Positions 18,373 to 28,042 of a stretch of DNA of 64,000 nt are shown here, one piece after another. The DNA is from Maribacter forsetii DSM 18668 (GTDB lineage: Bacteria; Bacteroidota; Bacteroidia; Flavobacteriales; Flavobacteriaceae). The stretch lies in NCBI RefSeq assembly GCF_000744105.1, contig NZ_JQLH01000001.1, positions 1,426,001 through 1,490,000 on the forward strand. Reading direction: 5' to 3'. Position numbers and translations under genes: made by a program. Position 1 is the stretch's first letter. Every line of letters starts with the position of its first letter. The notes under the pieces are model-generated. The model saw nothing but the letters and a program-made list of their open reading frames with translations, was not told the origin of the DNA and did no database searches.

Positions 18373-18942
18373 ATGCTTGAAGAGCTATTACAGTTAGACA
18401 AAGACTTTTTTTTATATCTCAACGGACTAGGTACTCCACAATGGGATAATTTTTTTCAATTCGTATCCAATAAATTTAGTGCCATACCACTGTATCTTTT
18501 TTTACTGATACTTTCAATTCAGAAATATGGTACTAAAAAGACATTGGTGCTCTTAGTTTCTGTTGCTTTAATGATAACTGTAACGGATCAATTAGGGAAT
18601 TTTTTTAAGTACGGAGTTGCTCGATTAAGACCTTGTCATGATCCAGAAGTTGAACCCTATATGAGATTGGTGAAAAGTTACTGTGGTGGTAAATTTGGTT
18701 ACTTTTCTGCGCATGCATCAAACTCCTTTGCGCTGGCTGTATTCTTTGGTAGTATTTTAAGATCTAAAATTAAATATATTGGCTTCTTTTTAGTGCTTTG
18801 GGCAGCATTGGTTGCCTATAGTCGGGTTTACATTGGGGTACACTTTCCACTAGATATAATTACTGGTGCGGTTATAGGCTCGTTATTCGGTTGGTTGTTT
18901 GTAAAGTTATTTATATTTGCACTTCGCAAATTCTCCCTATGA
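18373..18942 (+). CDS. PAP2-family membrane phosphatase
   Basis: Type 2 phosphatidic acid phosphatase fold with about five membrane helices, 189 aa. The three motifs are visible: KYGVARLRP (KxxxxxxRP-like), YFSAHASNSFA (variant of PSGH, with SAHA) and SRVYIGVHFPLD (SRxxxxxHxxxD). Likely substrates are undecaprenyl pyrophosphate or a lipid A phosphate. Its stop overlaps the ATG of the ArnT-like gene by 4 nt, so the pair probably work on the same lipid carrier or lipid A. Confidence 0.87.
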   Translation: MLEELLQLDKDFFLYLNGLGTPQWDNFFQFVSNKFSAIPLYLFLLILSIQKYGTKKTLVLLVSVALMITVTDQLGNFFKYGVARLRPCHDPEVEPYMRLVKSYCGGKFGYFSAHASNSFALAVFFGSILRSKIKYIGFFLVLWAALVAYSRVYIGVHFPLDIITGAVIGSLFGWLFVKLFIFALRKFSL

Positions 18943-20597
18943 TATCTAATCTAAGATACTGGTTTTTAATAGCTTTAATTTTTTTGGTATACGTTGCAGG
19001 TATGTTTGTGACGTTATTTGAAAATGATTCTGCACAGTTTTCAGTAATGGCCATGAGAATGGTTCAGGAAAATGATTTTTTTAGTCTTTTTAAAGGACCT
19101 GAAGAGTATTTGGATAAGCCGCATATGCACTACTGGTTGGCAGCCTTATCTTATAAAATATTCGGTATTCATGATTGGTCTTATCGTATTCCCGGAATAC
19201 TAGCTACGTTATTGGCTGCATATAGTTGTTATGGATTGGGTAGTCTGCTTTATAACAAACATGTTGGTAAACTTTCTGCATTGATTTTTATGACCGCTCA
19301 AACCATTGTGTTGGGTGCAATAGACGTTCGTACCGATGCCGTACTAACGGGTTTCAGCATTTTAGCAATTTGGCAACTTGCAAAGTATATTGAAAAGGCT
19401 AGTGTGTCAGCAATTGTTATAGGAGCTTTTGCAGCTGGTATAGCATTTTCTACCAAAGGGCAGATTGCTCTTTTGGTTATAGGTCTGCCTATTTTATGTC
19501 ATTTATTCTATACAGGAAAATGGCAAGCGTTTTTAAGTTGGAAAGTGCTATTGGCACTTTTGGTATTTGCAGTGACGATTACCCCTATGTTATATGCCTA
19601 TTATTTGCAATTCGACTTACATCCGGAAAAGGTAATTCGTGGCAAGGACAATCGTAGTGGTATATTCTTTATTTTTTGGGAGCAAAGTTTTGAACGTTTA
19701 AGTGGTGAAGGTATGGGGAAAAATAGTAGCGATTACTTTTTCTTTTTTCATACATTTCTTTGGGTATTTCTGCCTTGGACAATATTGGGTATTGCCTCAT
19801 TTTACACTAAAATACGGGCATTTATAAAACATAAATTTAAAAACGTTCAAGGTTCGGAATTCTTAACCGTTGGTGGTATTACATTAATATTCATAATCAT
19901 CAGTTTTGCGCAATTTAAATTACCACATTATCTAAATATTACTATTCCTCTTTTTGCAATTATTACTGCAGCATATATTTATAATTTATATGCTAACAGC
20001 AAGTTACAAACTGTAAAGAAATTAATGTTTGGGCAATATTTTGTATTAAGTATTGTATTTATTGCTTCTGCCTTAATTTGCTTTTATGTCTTTAAATTAA
20101 ATAGCGTTTTGGCTTACATCTGTTTGGCTGTTGCGGCAGTTATGGTGGTGTATTATGCTTTAAAGAGAGAAAGCGTATATGCAAAATTGTTAACGATATC
20201 AGTTTGTGCATCCTTACTTTTAAACGCTGTTTTAAATCTCCACTTTTATCCAAATCTGTTAGATTATCAAGGCGGGTCTTCAATGTCTAAAGTTATCGCT
20301 GAGAAAGATATTCCGGTAGAGCGTATTTACAAAGTAGGTAGTGATCATACATGGTCTTTAGATTTCTATAATCAATTTCCAGTTCAAATTACTACACCAG
20401 AAGTCTTAAAGAACAAAAAAGATGTTTGGGTATATGTGAACGATGATGAGATGGCTATGCTAGAGAAAAAGGGATTTGATTGGGATTCCCAACTTTCCGT
20501 AGATCAATTTAGAATTACACGTTTGCAAGGCAAATTTTTAAACCCTAATACCCGAAAGAAGGTGACACGTAAAATGCACCTACTGCATATTTACTAA
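18939..20597 (+). CDS. GT39/ArnT-like polyprenyl-phosphate sugar transferase
   Basis: Integral membrane glycosyltransferase of the ArnT/PMT group, 552 aa, about 12 helices. The first periplasmic loop has FENDSAQFSVMAMRM and EYLDKPHMHYWL, including the acidic residue and DKPP-like motif typical of the family; RIPGILAT and GAIDVRTDAVL follow. It moves a sugar from a polyprenyl phosphate to lipid A or protein. The start at 18939 overlaps the PAP2 stop by 4 nt; the longer frame from 18891 is only read-through of the PAP2 region. The GT2 at 21477 could supply the donor. Confidence 0.85.
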   Translation: MISNLRYWFLIALIFLVYVAGMFVTLFENDSAQFSVMAMRMVQENDFFSLFKGPEEYLDKPHMHYWLAALSYKIFGIHDWSYRIPGILATLLAAYSCYGLGSLLYNKHVGKLSALIFMTAQTIVLGAIDVRTDAVLTGFSILAIWQLAKYIEKASVSAIVIGAFAAGIAFSTKGQIALLVIGLPILCHLFYTGKWQAFLSWKVLLALLVFAVTITPMLYAYYLQFDLHPEKVIRGKDNRSGIFFIFWEQSFERLSGEGMGKNSSDYFFFFHTFLWVFLPWTILGIASFYTKIRAFIKHKFKNVQGSEFLTVGGITLIFIIISFAQFKLPHYLNITIPLFAIITAAYIYNLYANSKLQTVKKLMFGQYFVLSIVFIASALICFYVFKLNSVLAYICLAVAAVMVVYYALKRESVYAKLLTISVCASLLLNAVLNLHFYPNLLDYQGGSSMSKVIAEKDIPVERIYKVGSDHTWSLDFYNQFPVQITTPEVLKNKKDVWVYVNDDEMAMLEKKGFDWDSQLSVDQFRITRLQGKFLNPNTRKKVTRKMHLLHIY

Positions 20598-20602
20598 AAG
20601 GG

Positions 20603-21493
20603 CTATTCTGTGGAGTCAGTAGTTATTTGCGCTAGTTCCAATTTAATAGTCTTAAAGTGGTAAATTACTCCGAATAGAGAAACTAAAGCGGTTATTAAAA
20701 AGAAAAGGACACTTACCCCAACCGATACATTTTGGTCTAACCCTAAAAACTGGGCTCCATAAAAAAAGGTTACTTCGCGACTTCCAATTCCTCCTAAAGT
20801 TAAGGGAACAACTGCTATAATCGATGAAATTAAAAATATAATAAGGTACGAAACCTGATTAGTTTCAATATTCAACGCTAATAATATAAACCAAATACTT
20901 ACCAGTTGTGCTAATTGTACCAATGCGGATAGCGCTGTAGTTTTCCAAAAAATGGGAAGTACATAATTAAAGAACTTCTTGTTTAAGAACCAAAAGACGA
21001 TTACTGACAAGGGTATGGCTGTAATAAACAACCAACGGTATCCATTTAATATTTCTAATTCAATAAAAGCAAGTAGGGTACAAGCGTAAATGAACAATAG
21101 TAACAACCCACCTAAACGATCTAATACCAGAACACTTACCATTCTTTTGGTTTTGACATCAAAGGTTTTCTTTAAAATGTAACCTTTGTAGGCATCGCCA
21201 CCTATACCACCCGGCAAGAATAGGTTGTAGAACATACCCAATAAATACAACTTAAAATTGCTTTTATGAGTAAGCATAATAGTAAGTTGGTGAAAATAAA
21301 GATTAAGTCGAATAGCCCCAATGAACTTAGATAGTATGAAGAATATGGCTGCTAATATCAAGTAAAACGGATTACTGGTAATCAGTATGTCTTTTATCTC
21401 ACTTACATTTATTTTTGTAAAAATGAAGTAAATTAAAACGGCACTGATCAGTACTTTTAATCCGGTGGTTACTTTCTTATTTAACTTCGCCAC
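20603..21493 (-). CDS. YbhN/UPF0104-type lysylphosphatidylglycerol synthase-like membrane protein
   Basis: Membrane protein of 296 aa with about eight helices, of the family resembling the flippase part of MprF. The conserved FYNLFLPGGIGGDAYKGYIL segment and the later PLTLGGIGSREVTFFYGAQF are family hallmarks. It overlaps the upstream GT2 gene by 17 nt (21477-21493), indicating coupling. It is convergent with the ArnT-like gene, 5 nt away. A role in moving lipid-linked material is inference. Confidence 0.85.
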   Translation of the reverse strand: MAKLNKKVTTGLKVLISAVLIYFIFTKINVSEIKDILITSNPFYLILAAIFFILSKFIGAIRLNLYFHQLTIMLTHKSNFKLYLLGMFYNLFLPGGIGGDAYKGYILKKTFDVKTKRMVSVLVLDRLGGLLLLFIYACTLLAFIELEILNGYRWLFITAIPLSVIVFWFLNKKFFNYVLPIFWKTTALSALVQLAQLVSIWFILLALNIETNQVSYLIIFLISSIIAVVPLTLGGIGSREVTFFYGAQFLGLDQNVSVGVSVLFFLITALVSLFGVIYHFKTIKLELAQITTDSTE

Positions 21494-22436
21494 CTACACT
21501 TACTTTTTTAATGCGGTAAGGTCTTTTGTTCTGAGACTCATAATAAGTACGTATTAATAATTCCATTACAATACCAATTGTAAATAATTGAATACCTGCA
21601 AAAATAAACATCATACCAACCGTTAATAAAGGTCTTGTGCCAATATCTTCGCCAAAACCAAACTTCACTATCATTAGGTATATGTTGATAAAAATACCTA
21701 CAAGGATCATTAAAGAGCCGGAAATACCGAATAGGTGAATTGGGCGTTGAAAGTATTTGCGAATAAAAAGTAATAGCATCATATCTGCAACTACTTTAAA
21801 GACACGTTCCAATCCGTATTTAGAAACCCCAGCATGGCGTGCATGGTGTTTTACAGGAACTTGCTTTATTTGTCCGCCTTCTAGAAATGCCAAAAGTGTT
21901 ATAAATCGGTGCATTTCTCCATATAGATTTAAATCTTTGGCAATATCTTTTGTAAAAACCTTTAATGCACACCCATTATCTTTAATATCTAATTTAGTAA
22001 CACGACGTACCAAAAAATTAGCGATTTTAGAAGGTATTTTTTTTACAAGGGAATCTTTTCGCTTTTGACGAATACCGGTTACAACATCATACTCACCGCT
22101 AACGGCATAGGTCAACATTTGTGGAATATCGGACGGGTCGTTCTGTAAATCGCCATCCATGGTAATAATATATTCTCCTTCAGCATAATCTAGACCTGCT
22201 GCCAAGGCTAAACTCTGACCGTAATTTTTCTTCAACTCAATTAGATGGACCTTTTCATCTTTAAGACCTTTGACTACTTTTTTGGTTTTGTCGGTCGAGA
22301 AATCATCGATATAAATAATTTGATAGTCGTAGCCAACCAAGCTTTCGTGGATCTTTTGTGTTAAAAGAGCCGCATTGTCTTGTTCGTTATATAAAGGAAC
22401 AACTACCGAAAGAAGGGAAGTGGTAACAGGTTGCAT
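21477..22436 (-). CDS. DPM1/ArnC-like polyprenyl-phosphate glycosyltransferase
   Basis: GT2 enzyme that loads a sugar on a polyprenyl phosphate, 319 aa. SVVVPLYNEQDNA, IIYIDDFSTDKT and YIITMDGDLQNDPSDIP (DxD plus QxxP) are diagnostic. It ends with two membrane helices, as in GtrB/ArnC. It probably provides the lipid-linked donor for the ArnT-like enzyme encoded nearby on the other strand. Its 3' end overlaps the YbhN-like gene. Confidence 0.88.
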   Translation of the reverse strand: MQPVTTSLLSVVVPLYNEQDNAALLTQKIHESLVGYDYQIIYIDDFSTDKTKKVVKGLKDEKVHLIELKKNYGQSLALAAGLDYAEGEYIITMDGDLQNDPSDIPQMLTYAVSGEYDVVTGIRQKRKDSLVKKIPSKIANFLVRRVTKLDIKDNGCALKVFTKDIAKDLNLYGEMHRFITLLAFLEGGQIKQVPVKHHARHAGVSKYGLERVFKVVADMMLLLFIRKYFQRPIHLFGISGSLMILVGIFINIYLMIVKFGFGEDIGTRPLLTVGMMFIFAGIQLFTIGIVMELLIRTYYESQNKRPYRIKKVSVGGEVK

Positions 22437-22519
22437 TGAGTTGTTTTTTAAATCGCTGCAAAGTTATGTTTTTTATCCTTAAGATAATCTACATATACAG
22501 TAGTATCATTTTAAAGCGT

Positions 22520-23509
22520 TTACTGCTCTTTTAAAGCCTTCAACAGCTTTTCTGCAGCTAAAAAAGGAGAGGTATTACCGCTAATAACTTCCTTTTTTAA
22601 TTGTGGTAACATATCTTTAGTTTTTGGATGATGGTAGAATTCAGACAATAGCTCCTGTTCTAAGTATTGAATCAACCAATTTTCATTTTGTTGTTGTCTG
22701 TTGGTAGTAAAGAATCCGGATGATTGCATGTTTTTGCAATAGTTATCAATCAATTCCCAAACCTCATTTAATCCTCTGTTTTCTAAGGCAGAACAGGTTA
22801 GGACTTCTGGTGTCCAACCATTTTCTTTGGGCGGAAACATATGTAATGCCCGTGCAAATTCCATTTTGGCAAGCTTTGTACGTTGAATATTATCACCGTC
22901 CGCTTTTGTGATAACAATGGCATCTGCCATTTCAATGATACCTCTTTTTATACCTTGTAATTCATCTCCCGCACCCGCCAATTTTAGCAATAAAAAGAAA
23001 TCTACCATATCGTGAACAGCAGTTTCACTTTGCCCCACACCAATAGTTTCAATTAAAATGCAATTGAAACCTGCTGCTTCTAGAATAACAATGCTCTCTC
23101 TTGTTTTACGGGTAACACCACCTAATGAAGAACCAGATGCTGATGGTCTTATGTATGCATTTGGGTTTTTAACCAATTCTTCCATACGGGTCTTATCGCC
23201 CAGAATACTACCTTTTGTTCTACTGCTAGAAGGGTCTACGGTTAGTACGGCAACCTTTTTTCCAAGTTTGGTAAGCATACCGCCAAATAGTTCTATAAAT
23301 GTGCTTTTACCAGCCCCTGGGACTCCTGTAATGCCAATTCTAATAGATTCCTGTTTCTTTGAAATACAACCTGATATGATCTCATTAGCAATAATACGAT
23401 GCTCTGGTTTTGTACTTTCTACAATGGTAATAGCCTTACTTACTATGGCAACATTATTTGCAAAGATGCCTTCAAGAAATTCTGATGTGGTAAGATTGGC
23501 TAAATTCAT
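22520..23509 (-). CDS. meaB: Methylmalonyl-CoA mutase-associated GTPase MeaB
   Basis: G-protein chaperone that gates adenosylcobalamin loading and protects methylmalonyl-CoA mutase. GVPGAGKSTFIE is the P-loop, VDPSSSRTKGSILGDKTRM is the MeaB/ArgK switch region, ETIGVGQSE follows, and VITKADGDN replaces the NKxD guanine motif. Length 329 aa is standard. No mutase gene is in this window, but the cobalamin adenosyltransferase at 49773 serves the same cofactor. An 18-bp perfect palindrome lies just upstream (23517-23534). Confidence 0.93.
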   Translation of the reverse strand: MNLANLTTSEFLEGIFANNVAIVSKAITIVESTKPEHRIIANEIISGCISKKQESIRIGITGVPGAGKSTFIELFGGMLTKLGKKVAVLTVDPSSSRTKGSILGDKTRMEELVKNPNAYIRPSASGSSLGGVTRKTRESIVILEAAGFNCILIETIGVGQSETAVHDMVDFFLLLKLAGAGDELQGIKRGIIEMADAIVITKADGDNIQRTKLAKMEFARALHMFPPKENGWTPEVLTCSALENRGLNEVWELIDNYCKNMQSSGFFTTNRQQQNENWLIQYLEQELLSEFYHHPKTKDMLPQLKKEVISGNTSPFLAAEKLLKALKEQ

Positions 23510-23516
23510 GATAATT

Positions 23517-23534
23517 ACTTAAATCGATTTAAGT
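23517..23534. promoter_or_regulatory. Perfect 18-bp palindrome upstream of meaB
   Basis: ACTTAAATCGATTTAAGT is a perfect inverted repeat 8 nt before the meaB ATG on the minus strand. A dimeric regulator site is possible; no regulator is known for it. Confidence 0.45.
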
Positions 23535-23593
23535 GATATAAAAATACTATTTGTGGATAGGAACAATAAATTTAGCAGTATTTCATGCTATAA

Positions 23594-24514
23594 TTAGCTT
23601 TTAGAATCAATATCGAATTTAAAGATAGATATGTTATTATAGATATCTCCAGGTCTTAAAACACTTTTTGGAAAATCTGGTTGATTGGGAGCATCTGGGT
23701 AATTCTGTGCCTCAAAACAAATACTGGGAAAATCTGGCGGAGTGTACACCACCAATGCTGGTTGATTGGTATATACTTTCATGTTAATACCAGATGTCTT
23801 TGAGTGTAATTCCGCAACTTTTTCATTGCCAATATCCTTAATGTAAATGGTATCGAATCTTTGTAATCCTATTTTTTTAGGCAAAAGAAAATCGAATTCT
23901 GTTTTACGAACCGGTATGATATCTCCTGTGGGTAACAGGTTATCTTTAGTTTCTAATCGGTACGGACAATTTAATTGCAAATCATACTCATCTATATACG
24001 GATTGTCATCTAATTTAAAATAGGCATGGTTAGTAAGGTTAATGACCGTACTTCTATCTGTCATTCCCTCATAAATTACCTGCAGAGCGTTGTTCATTAA
24101 TTTATAAGTAACACTTACGGTTAAATTCCCAGGGTATCCTTCTTCTAAATGCTTACTGGTATAGCTTAGTTTTACAAAAGGTTTGTCACTATTATCTACC
24201 TCATCAATAGTCCAGTATTTTTGATGAAATCCTTCTTTACCACCATGTAAATGCACCCCGTCTTCTTGGTACAAATGATATCTTTCTCGATCTAAAACAA
24301 ATCCGCCTTCAGATATTCTACCTGCGTAACGTCCTATACTTGCACCTAAAGCATTGTCATCTAATCTATATCTACTTGGGTGGTTGTACCCAACAACGAC
24401 ATTGGTATATTCACCATCTTCACCTTTTACAAGTAATTTTTGAATGGTAGCGCCATAATCAAGCACCATAAGGGTTAAATAGGCATTGGAAATTGTAACT
24501 TGTTTCAAAGGCAA
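23594..24514 (-). CDS. galM: Aldose 1-epimerase (mutarotase)
   Basis: Interconverts alpha and beta anomers of hexoses. ASIGRYAGRISEG is the sugar-binding loop, LTNHAYFKLD contains the catalytic His, and CFEAQNYPDAPNQPDFP contains the catalytic Glu region. About 306 aa, with no signal peptide, so cytoplasmic. The start is a TTG at 24514, since the first beta strand (KQVTISNAYLTLMVLDYG) begins there and no ATG precedes it. It is divergent from the sigma-factor operon with a 98-nt gap. Confidence 0.88.
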   Translation of the reverse strand: MPLKQVTISNAYLTLMVLDYGATIQKLLVKGEDGEYTNVVVGYNHPSRYRLDDNALGASIGRYAGRISEGGFVLDRERYHLYQEDGVHLHGGKEGFHQKYWTIDEVDNSDKPFVKLSYTSKHLEEGYPGNLTVSVTYKLMNNALQVIYEGMTDRSTVINLTNHAYFKLDDNPYIDEYDLQLNCPYRLETKDNLLPTGDIIPVRKTEFDFLLPKKIGLQRFDTIYIKDIGNEKVAELHSKTSGINMKVYTNQPALVVYTPPDFPSICFEAQNYPDAPNQPDFPKSVLRPGDIYNNISIFKFDIDSKS

Positions 24515-24612
24515 AATTTAATAGTGTAGTGTAAAAATAAAAATTTTTGCAACATTCTAATTTTTATGTCGTCCTTATTATAACAACAAACTAAAACCAA
24601 TCAATTTAACCG

Positions 24613-25158
24613 ATGTTTCAAAGCAATGTCGTAGAGAAATGTAAAGCAAACGACCGGGCTGCCCAGTTGCAGTTGTATAGGAAGTATTGCGACGGAATGT
24701 ACATTGTTGCAATGCGGTTTGTGAAAAATGCAGATGATGCCGAAGACATTTTACAAGAATCTTTTATAAAGGCATTTGAAAAACTTCATCAATTTAAAGG
24801 TGATGTCACTTTTGGAGCTTGGTTAAAAAGGATAGTGGTGAATAAGAGTATCGATTTTCTGAAATCTAAAAAAGATAAAGAGGTTTCTTTAGATGATAGT
24901 TATATGCAGGTTGTTGCAGAAAATGATAATTGGAATGTACCGGCAACAATTACAATAGAACAAGTAAGATCTGCTATTAATGAATTACAGGATAAATATA
25001 AATATGTGGTACTCATGTTTTTAGTAGAAGGGTATGATCACCAAGAAATTGCTGAGGTATTAGATATTTCTGCATCTGCCTGTAGGACTAGATTGTCCAG
25101 AGGAAAAGGACATTTAAAAGAACTATTAAAAGGAAAAAAATATGGAACAGGATCTTAG
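24613..25158 (+). CDS. ECF-type RNA polymerase sigma factor
   Basis: Sigma-70 family factor of 181 aa. Region 2 is shown by FVKNADDAEDILQESFIKAF and FGAWLKRIVVNKSIDFL (residues about 35-90). Region 4 near 115-170 includes YKYVVLMFLVEGYDHQEIAE and SACRTRLSRGKGHL, a helix-turn-helix for -35 recognition. It overlaps the following membrane-protein gene by 17 nt, the usual layout of a sigma factor with its membrane partner. Confidence 0.9.
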   Translation: MFQSNVVEKCKANDRAAQLQLYRKYCDGMYIVAMRFVKNADDAEDILQESFIKAFEKLHQFKGDVTFGAWLKRIVVNKSIDFLKSKKDKEVSLDDSYMQVVAENDNWNVPATITIEQVRSAINELQDKYKYVVLMFLVEGYDHQEIAEVLDISASACRTRLSRGKGHLKELLKGKKYGTGS

Positions 25159-25726
25159 GGAAATGTTCAAAAAAGATAGGAAAAAGCAAAAGCATACCAT
25201 TAAAAATGGTCATGAAGAACGCTTTTTAAAAAAACTGGAAGAAGCCATGCCAGTAGAACGTAAACCCGTGGGAGGTTGGTTTAAGATTGCAGCTTCTGTA
25301 GCGGTAATCATGTGTTTGGGAATTGGGTTCCTATACTTTACTAATAACGAAGATAATACACAAACTGTGGTTGATGCCGACACTATTGAGGAAAAGAAAT
25401 CTGAATTTACTTTCGGTGATCTTTCACCAGATTTAAAAAAGGTGGAGAATTATTACGTTGCCCATATAAATATGGAATTGGCAAAGCTAGAAGTATCACC
25501 AGACACCAAAGAGTTGGTAGACAGTTTTATGGAGCAGCTTAATAATTTAAATATGGAATATAAGACGTTGAATACAGAGTTAAAAGAATTAGGACCTAAT
25601 GATCAAACCATTACGGCACTGATAGAGAATTTACAATTGCGATTACAATTATTACAGAAATTAAAAAGAAAGTTAAACGAATTAAAATTATCAAAAAATG
25701 AACAGATCATGGACAACAGTATCTAA
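25142..25726 (+). CDS. Single-pass membrane protein, likely anti-sigma partner
   Basis: 194 aa, with one membrane helix near residues 45-65 (KIAASVAVIMCLGIGFLYF) separating a short basic cytoplasmic N-terminus from a C-terminal helical region rich in Leu, Glu and Lys that may form a coiled coil. There is no zinc-finger anti-sigma motif. It is coupled to the ECF sigma gene upstream (17-nt overlap) and to the adhesin-like gene downstream (29-nt overlap). An anti-sigma role is inferred from this position only. Confidence 0.6.
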   Translation: MEQDLREMFKKDRKKQKHTIKNGHEERFLKKLEEAMPVERKPVGGWFKIAASVAVIMCLGIGFLYFTNNEDNTQTVVDADTIEEKKSEFTFGDLSPDLKKVENYYVAHINMELAKLEVSPDTKELVDSFMEQLNNLNMEYKTLNTELKELGPNDQTITALIENLQLRLQLLQKLKRKLNELKLSKNEQIMDNSI

Positions 25727-27149
25727 GCAACTCATCATTGCATTAGGTCTATTAACTTCTACGTCGTTTTTGGCGCAAGAAGAAAGTAAAACATTTCAAG
25801 AACGATTTATTGTGGCAGAAGATGCTGTAGTAAATATCAATACCAGCTATGCCGATATTGAATTTGAAACTTGGGATAAGAATGAGGTGGCCATTTCGGC
25901 CACTATCACCCTAGAAGGTGCAACTAAAGAGGAAGCTGAAAACTACTTTGAAAATAGCCCTATTGAAATATTAGGCAATAGTAAGGAAATTAAGATTTCT
26001 TCTAAGTCAAAGAATAACGACTTCTTTGCCAGTTTTGATTCAGATCACATTTTTGATCATGGCGGTATGCGCATAGAGGTTCCGGAGATTGCATCATTTG
26101 TGGTAACTGTTCCAGAGATAGCACCTTTTCCAGAAATGCCACCGCTGCCATTAACGGATGCCTTTACATTTGATTATGAAGCATATCAAAAAGATGGTGA
26201 TAACTACATGAAAAAATGGCAAAAGAATTTTGAAAAGAGTTTTGATAAAAAACATCAAAAGCGATTAGAAGAATGGGCGGAGCGTATGGAGGAATATGCA
26301 AATAACGGAGAAAAAAAAATTGAGAGGCTTATTGAACAGCGAGCTGAATTAGTAGAGAAGAAATCCGAATTACTTGAAAAACGGCATGAAGATTTACAAC
26401 ATCGATTAGAAGAGTTGGAAGAGAAACGTGCTCATGCAGAGAAAAAAAAAGATGAGCTTCGGTCTTTTATTAGTACTTCTAGAGTAAACGGAGCAGATGT
26501 ATCGAATATATTTTATTACGCTAACGAAGGCGAACAAAAGAATTTTAAGATTAAGAAAACCATTAAAATTAGCTTACCAAAATCCACTAGAATTAAGATG
26601 GATGTACGCCATGGCGAGGTTAAATTAGCTGAAAACACCAAAAACTTGAATGCGAACCTTTCGCATTCAAGCCTTTGGGCAGTTACAATTGATGGAGAAG
26701 AAACGACTGTTTCTGCAGCATATACACCCGTAAGTGTTCAAAAATGGAACTATGGGCAGTTAAGTACTTCGTACTCGGAAGAAATTTCATTGTCAGAAGT
26801 AGTTCAATTACAATTGCAGGCAACATCATCTGATGTTACTATAGAAAAATTGTTCAACAGAGCATTTATAAAAAACGATTTTGGTGCTGTACACGTTCTT
26901 GAATTGGGTAACGATTTTAAAGAGTTGGATGTTAGTGTGAAAAATGGAGAGTTGAATGTGACCGTACCAAAAGTAGCTACCAATATTTATGTAAAAGGCA
27001 ATTCTTCAACATTAAAAATGCCAGAAGGTTTACAGATGATAGAAACTAAAAATGGAAACACAACTATTTATAAGGGACATCATTTAAATAATAATAGTAA
27101 TAAATCTATTATAATAACATCAGATTATAGCGAAGTTGTACTGCAGTAG
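25698..27149 (+). CDS. Secreted DUF4097-like adhesin with charged coiled-coil insert
   Basis: 483 aa with a signal peptide ending TSFLAQ. The N-terminal part (DAVVNINTSYADIEFETWDK) and the C-terminal part are repetitive beta-strand sequence like head-to-tail adhesin or DUF4097 solenoids. Between them, residues about 160-260 form a very charged helix (EKSFDKKHQKRLEEWAERME and following), probably a coiled coil. It is the last gene of the sigma/membrane-protein operon and perhaps the output or sensor of that system. Family naming is tentative. Confidence 0.6.
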   Translation: MNRSWTTVSKQLIIALGLLTSTSFLAQEESKTFQERFIVAEDAVVNINTSYADIEFETWDKNEVAISATITLEGATKEEAENYFENSPIEILGNSKEIKISSKSKNNDFFASFDSDHIFDHGGMRIEVPEIASFVVTVPEIAPFPEMPPLPLTDAFTFDYEAYQKDGDNYMKKWQKNFEKSFDKKHQKRLEEWAERMEEYANNGEKKIERLIEQRAELVEKKSELLEKRHEDLQHRLEELEEKRAHAEKKKDELRSFISTSRVNGADVSNIFYYANEGEQKNFKIKKTIKISLPKSTRIKMDVRHGEVKLAENTKNLNANLSHSSLWAVTIDGEETTVSAAYTPVSVQKWNYGQLSTSYSEEISLSEVVQLQLQATSSDVTIEKLFNRAFIKNDFGAVHVLELGNDFKELDVSVKNGELNVTVPKVATNIYVKGNSSTLKMPEGLQMIETKNGNTTIYKGHHLNNNSNKSIIITSDYSEVVLQ

Positions 27150-27884
27150 TTATTTTACCAATTGTAGAGTGCCAAAAATATTTGCATCTATCCACCCCAT
27201 ATTTTTATTTTCTCCTGCTACAAATACGGATCCTATAAGATTCTCACGCTCTTCGCTACTATCGTTATCTGCATAAGCTAGGGCAAAACCAATTTTCTTA
27301 TTTTCTTTAAGCACAACCGGCTTTATGTTAGGCTCATCATTATAGATGCCAGGATAGACCTTTACAAACATTTCCCAATAGGTAGTATTACCCTCTGTTA
27401 AGTGTTTAGAAGTAATATGATTATTATACAAAGTAGGTTTTTCATCCACGCCTAAATCCACAACATTACCATCTAAGGCTACATGGTAGGTAAATGCATT
27501 ATGATTAAATCTATGCTGACCTCCAGAGTTATCTTCATCTACGTAAACAATAACACAGTCATCGTTCCACCAAAGTGTTAATGGGTCTTCCGTTTTGTCT
27601 AAAATGGTATCATCAACGATTTCCAATAAAATATAGAGTCCGTCTTCGTTCCATGCAATCTTATATCTACCGTTGTAATCGTCATGGTCAAAAGGACCGC
27701 CAATCCAATTTTGATCTATGGGTTTCCAATCCAATAAATTCCAATAGTTTTCTATAGCTCTACCATCTAGGGTAGGAGAATCATTAATATAAGAGACCGG
27801 CGTTATTTGAGAATTTTTCTTACTATTCCCCTCTGTACAAGACGCTAGGCCTAAAAGAAGTAAAAGATAAATAGTCCATTTCAT
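27150..27884 (-). CDS. CBM9-like sugar-binding-domain lipoprotein
   Basis: Secreted lipoprotein (lipobox LGLASCTEG near residue 16), 244 aa. The rest resembles the carbohydrate-binding family 9 fold: SPTLDGRAIENYW, YKIAWNEDGLYILLEIVDD, WWNDDCVIVYVDEDNSGG. No catalytic domain is attached. The ATG at 27884 is chosen because it gives the lipoprotein signal; the frame opens 33 nt earlier (27917) without one. It is tail-to-tail with the adhesin gene, with no gap. Confidence 0.72.
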   Translation of the reverse strand: MKWTIYLLLLLGLASCTEGNSKKNSQITPVSYINDSPTLDGRAIENYWNLLDWKPIDQNWIGGPFDHDDYNGRYKIAWNEDGLYILLEIVDDTILDKTEDPLTLWWNDDCVIVYVDEDNSGGQHRFNHNAFTYHVALDGNVVDLGVDEKPTLYNNHITSKHLTEGNTTYWEMFVKVYPGIYNDEPNIKPVVLKENKKIGFALAYADNDSSEERENLIGSVFVAGENKNMGWIDANIFGTLQLVK

Positions 27885-28042
27885 AATAAATAGTTGGTAT
27901 CTATGATGTAAACACACTATTTTCTTAAATATTGTAAGATTAATAGTACTTCGTTTCAGGGAACAAGATATGATAAAATTAAAACAAGCATGTAATTACT
28001 GTATTGACCAATAGAATGTGTGATTCATTAAATTGACCAGTG

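Noticed and set aside
18891..18938. Upstream extension of the ArnT-like protein
   Set aside because: These codons are the out-of-frame reading of the PAP2 gene; the ATG at 18939 gives the usual 4-nt overlap and a clean first helix.
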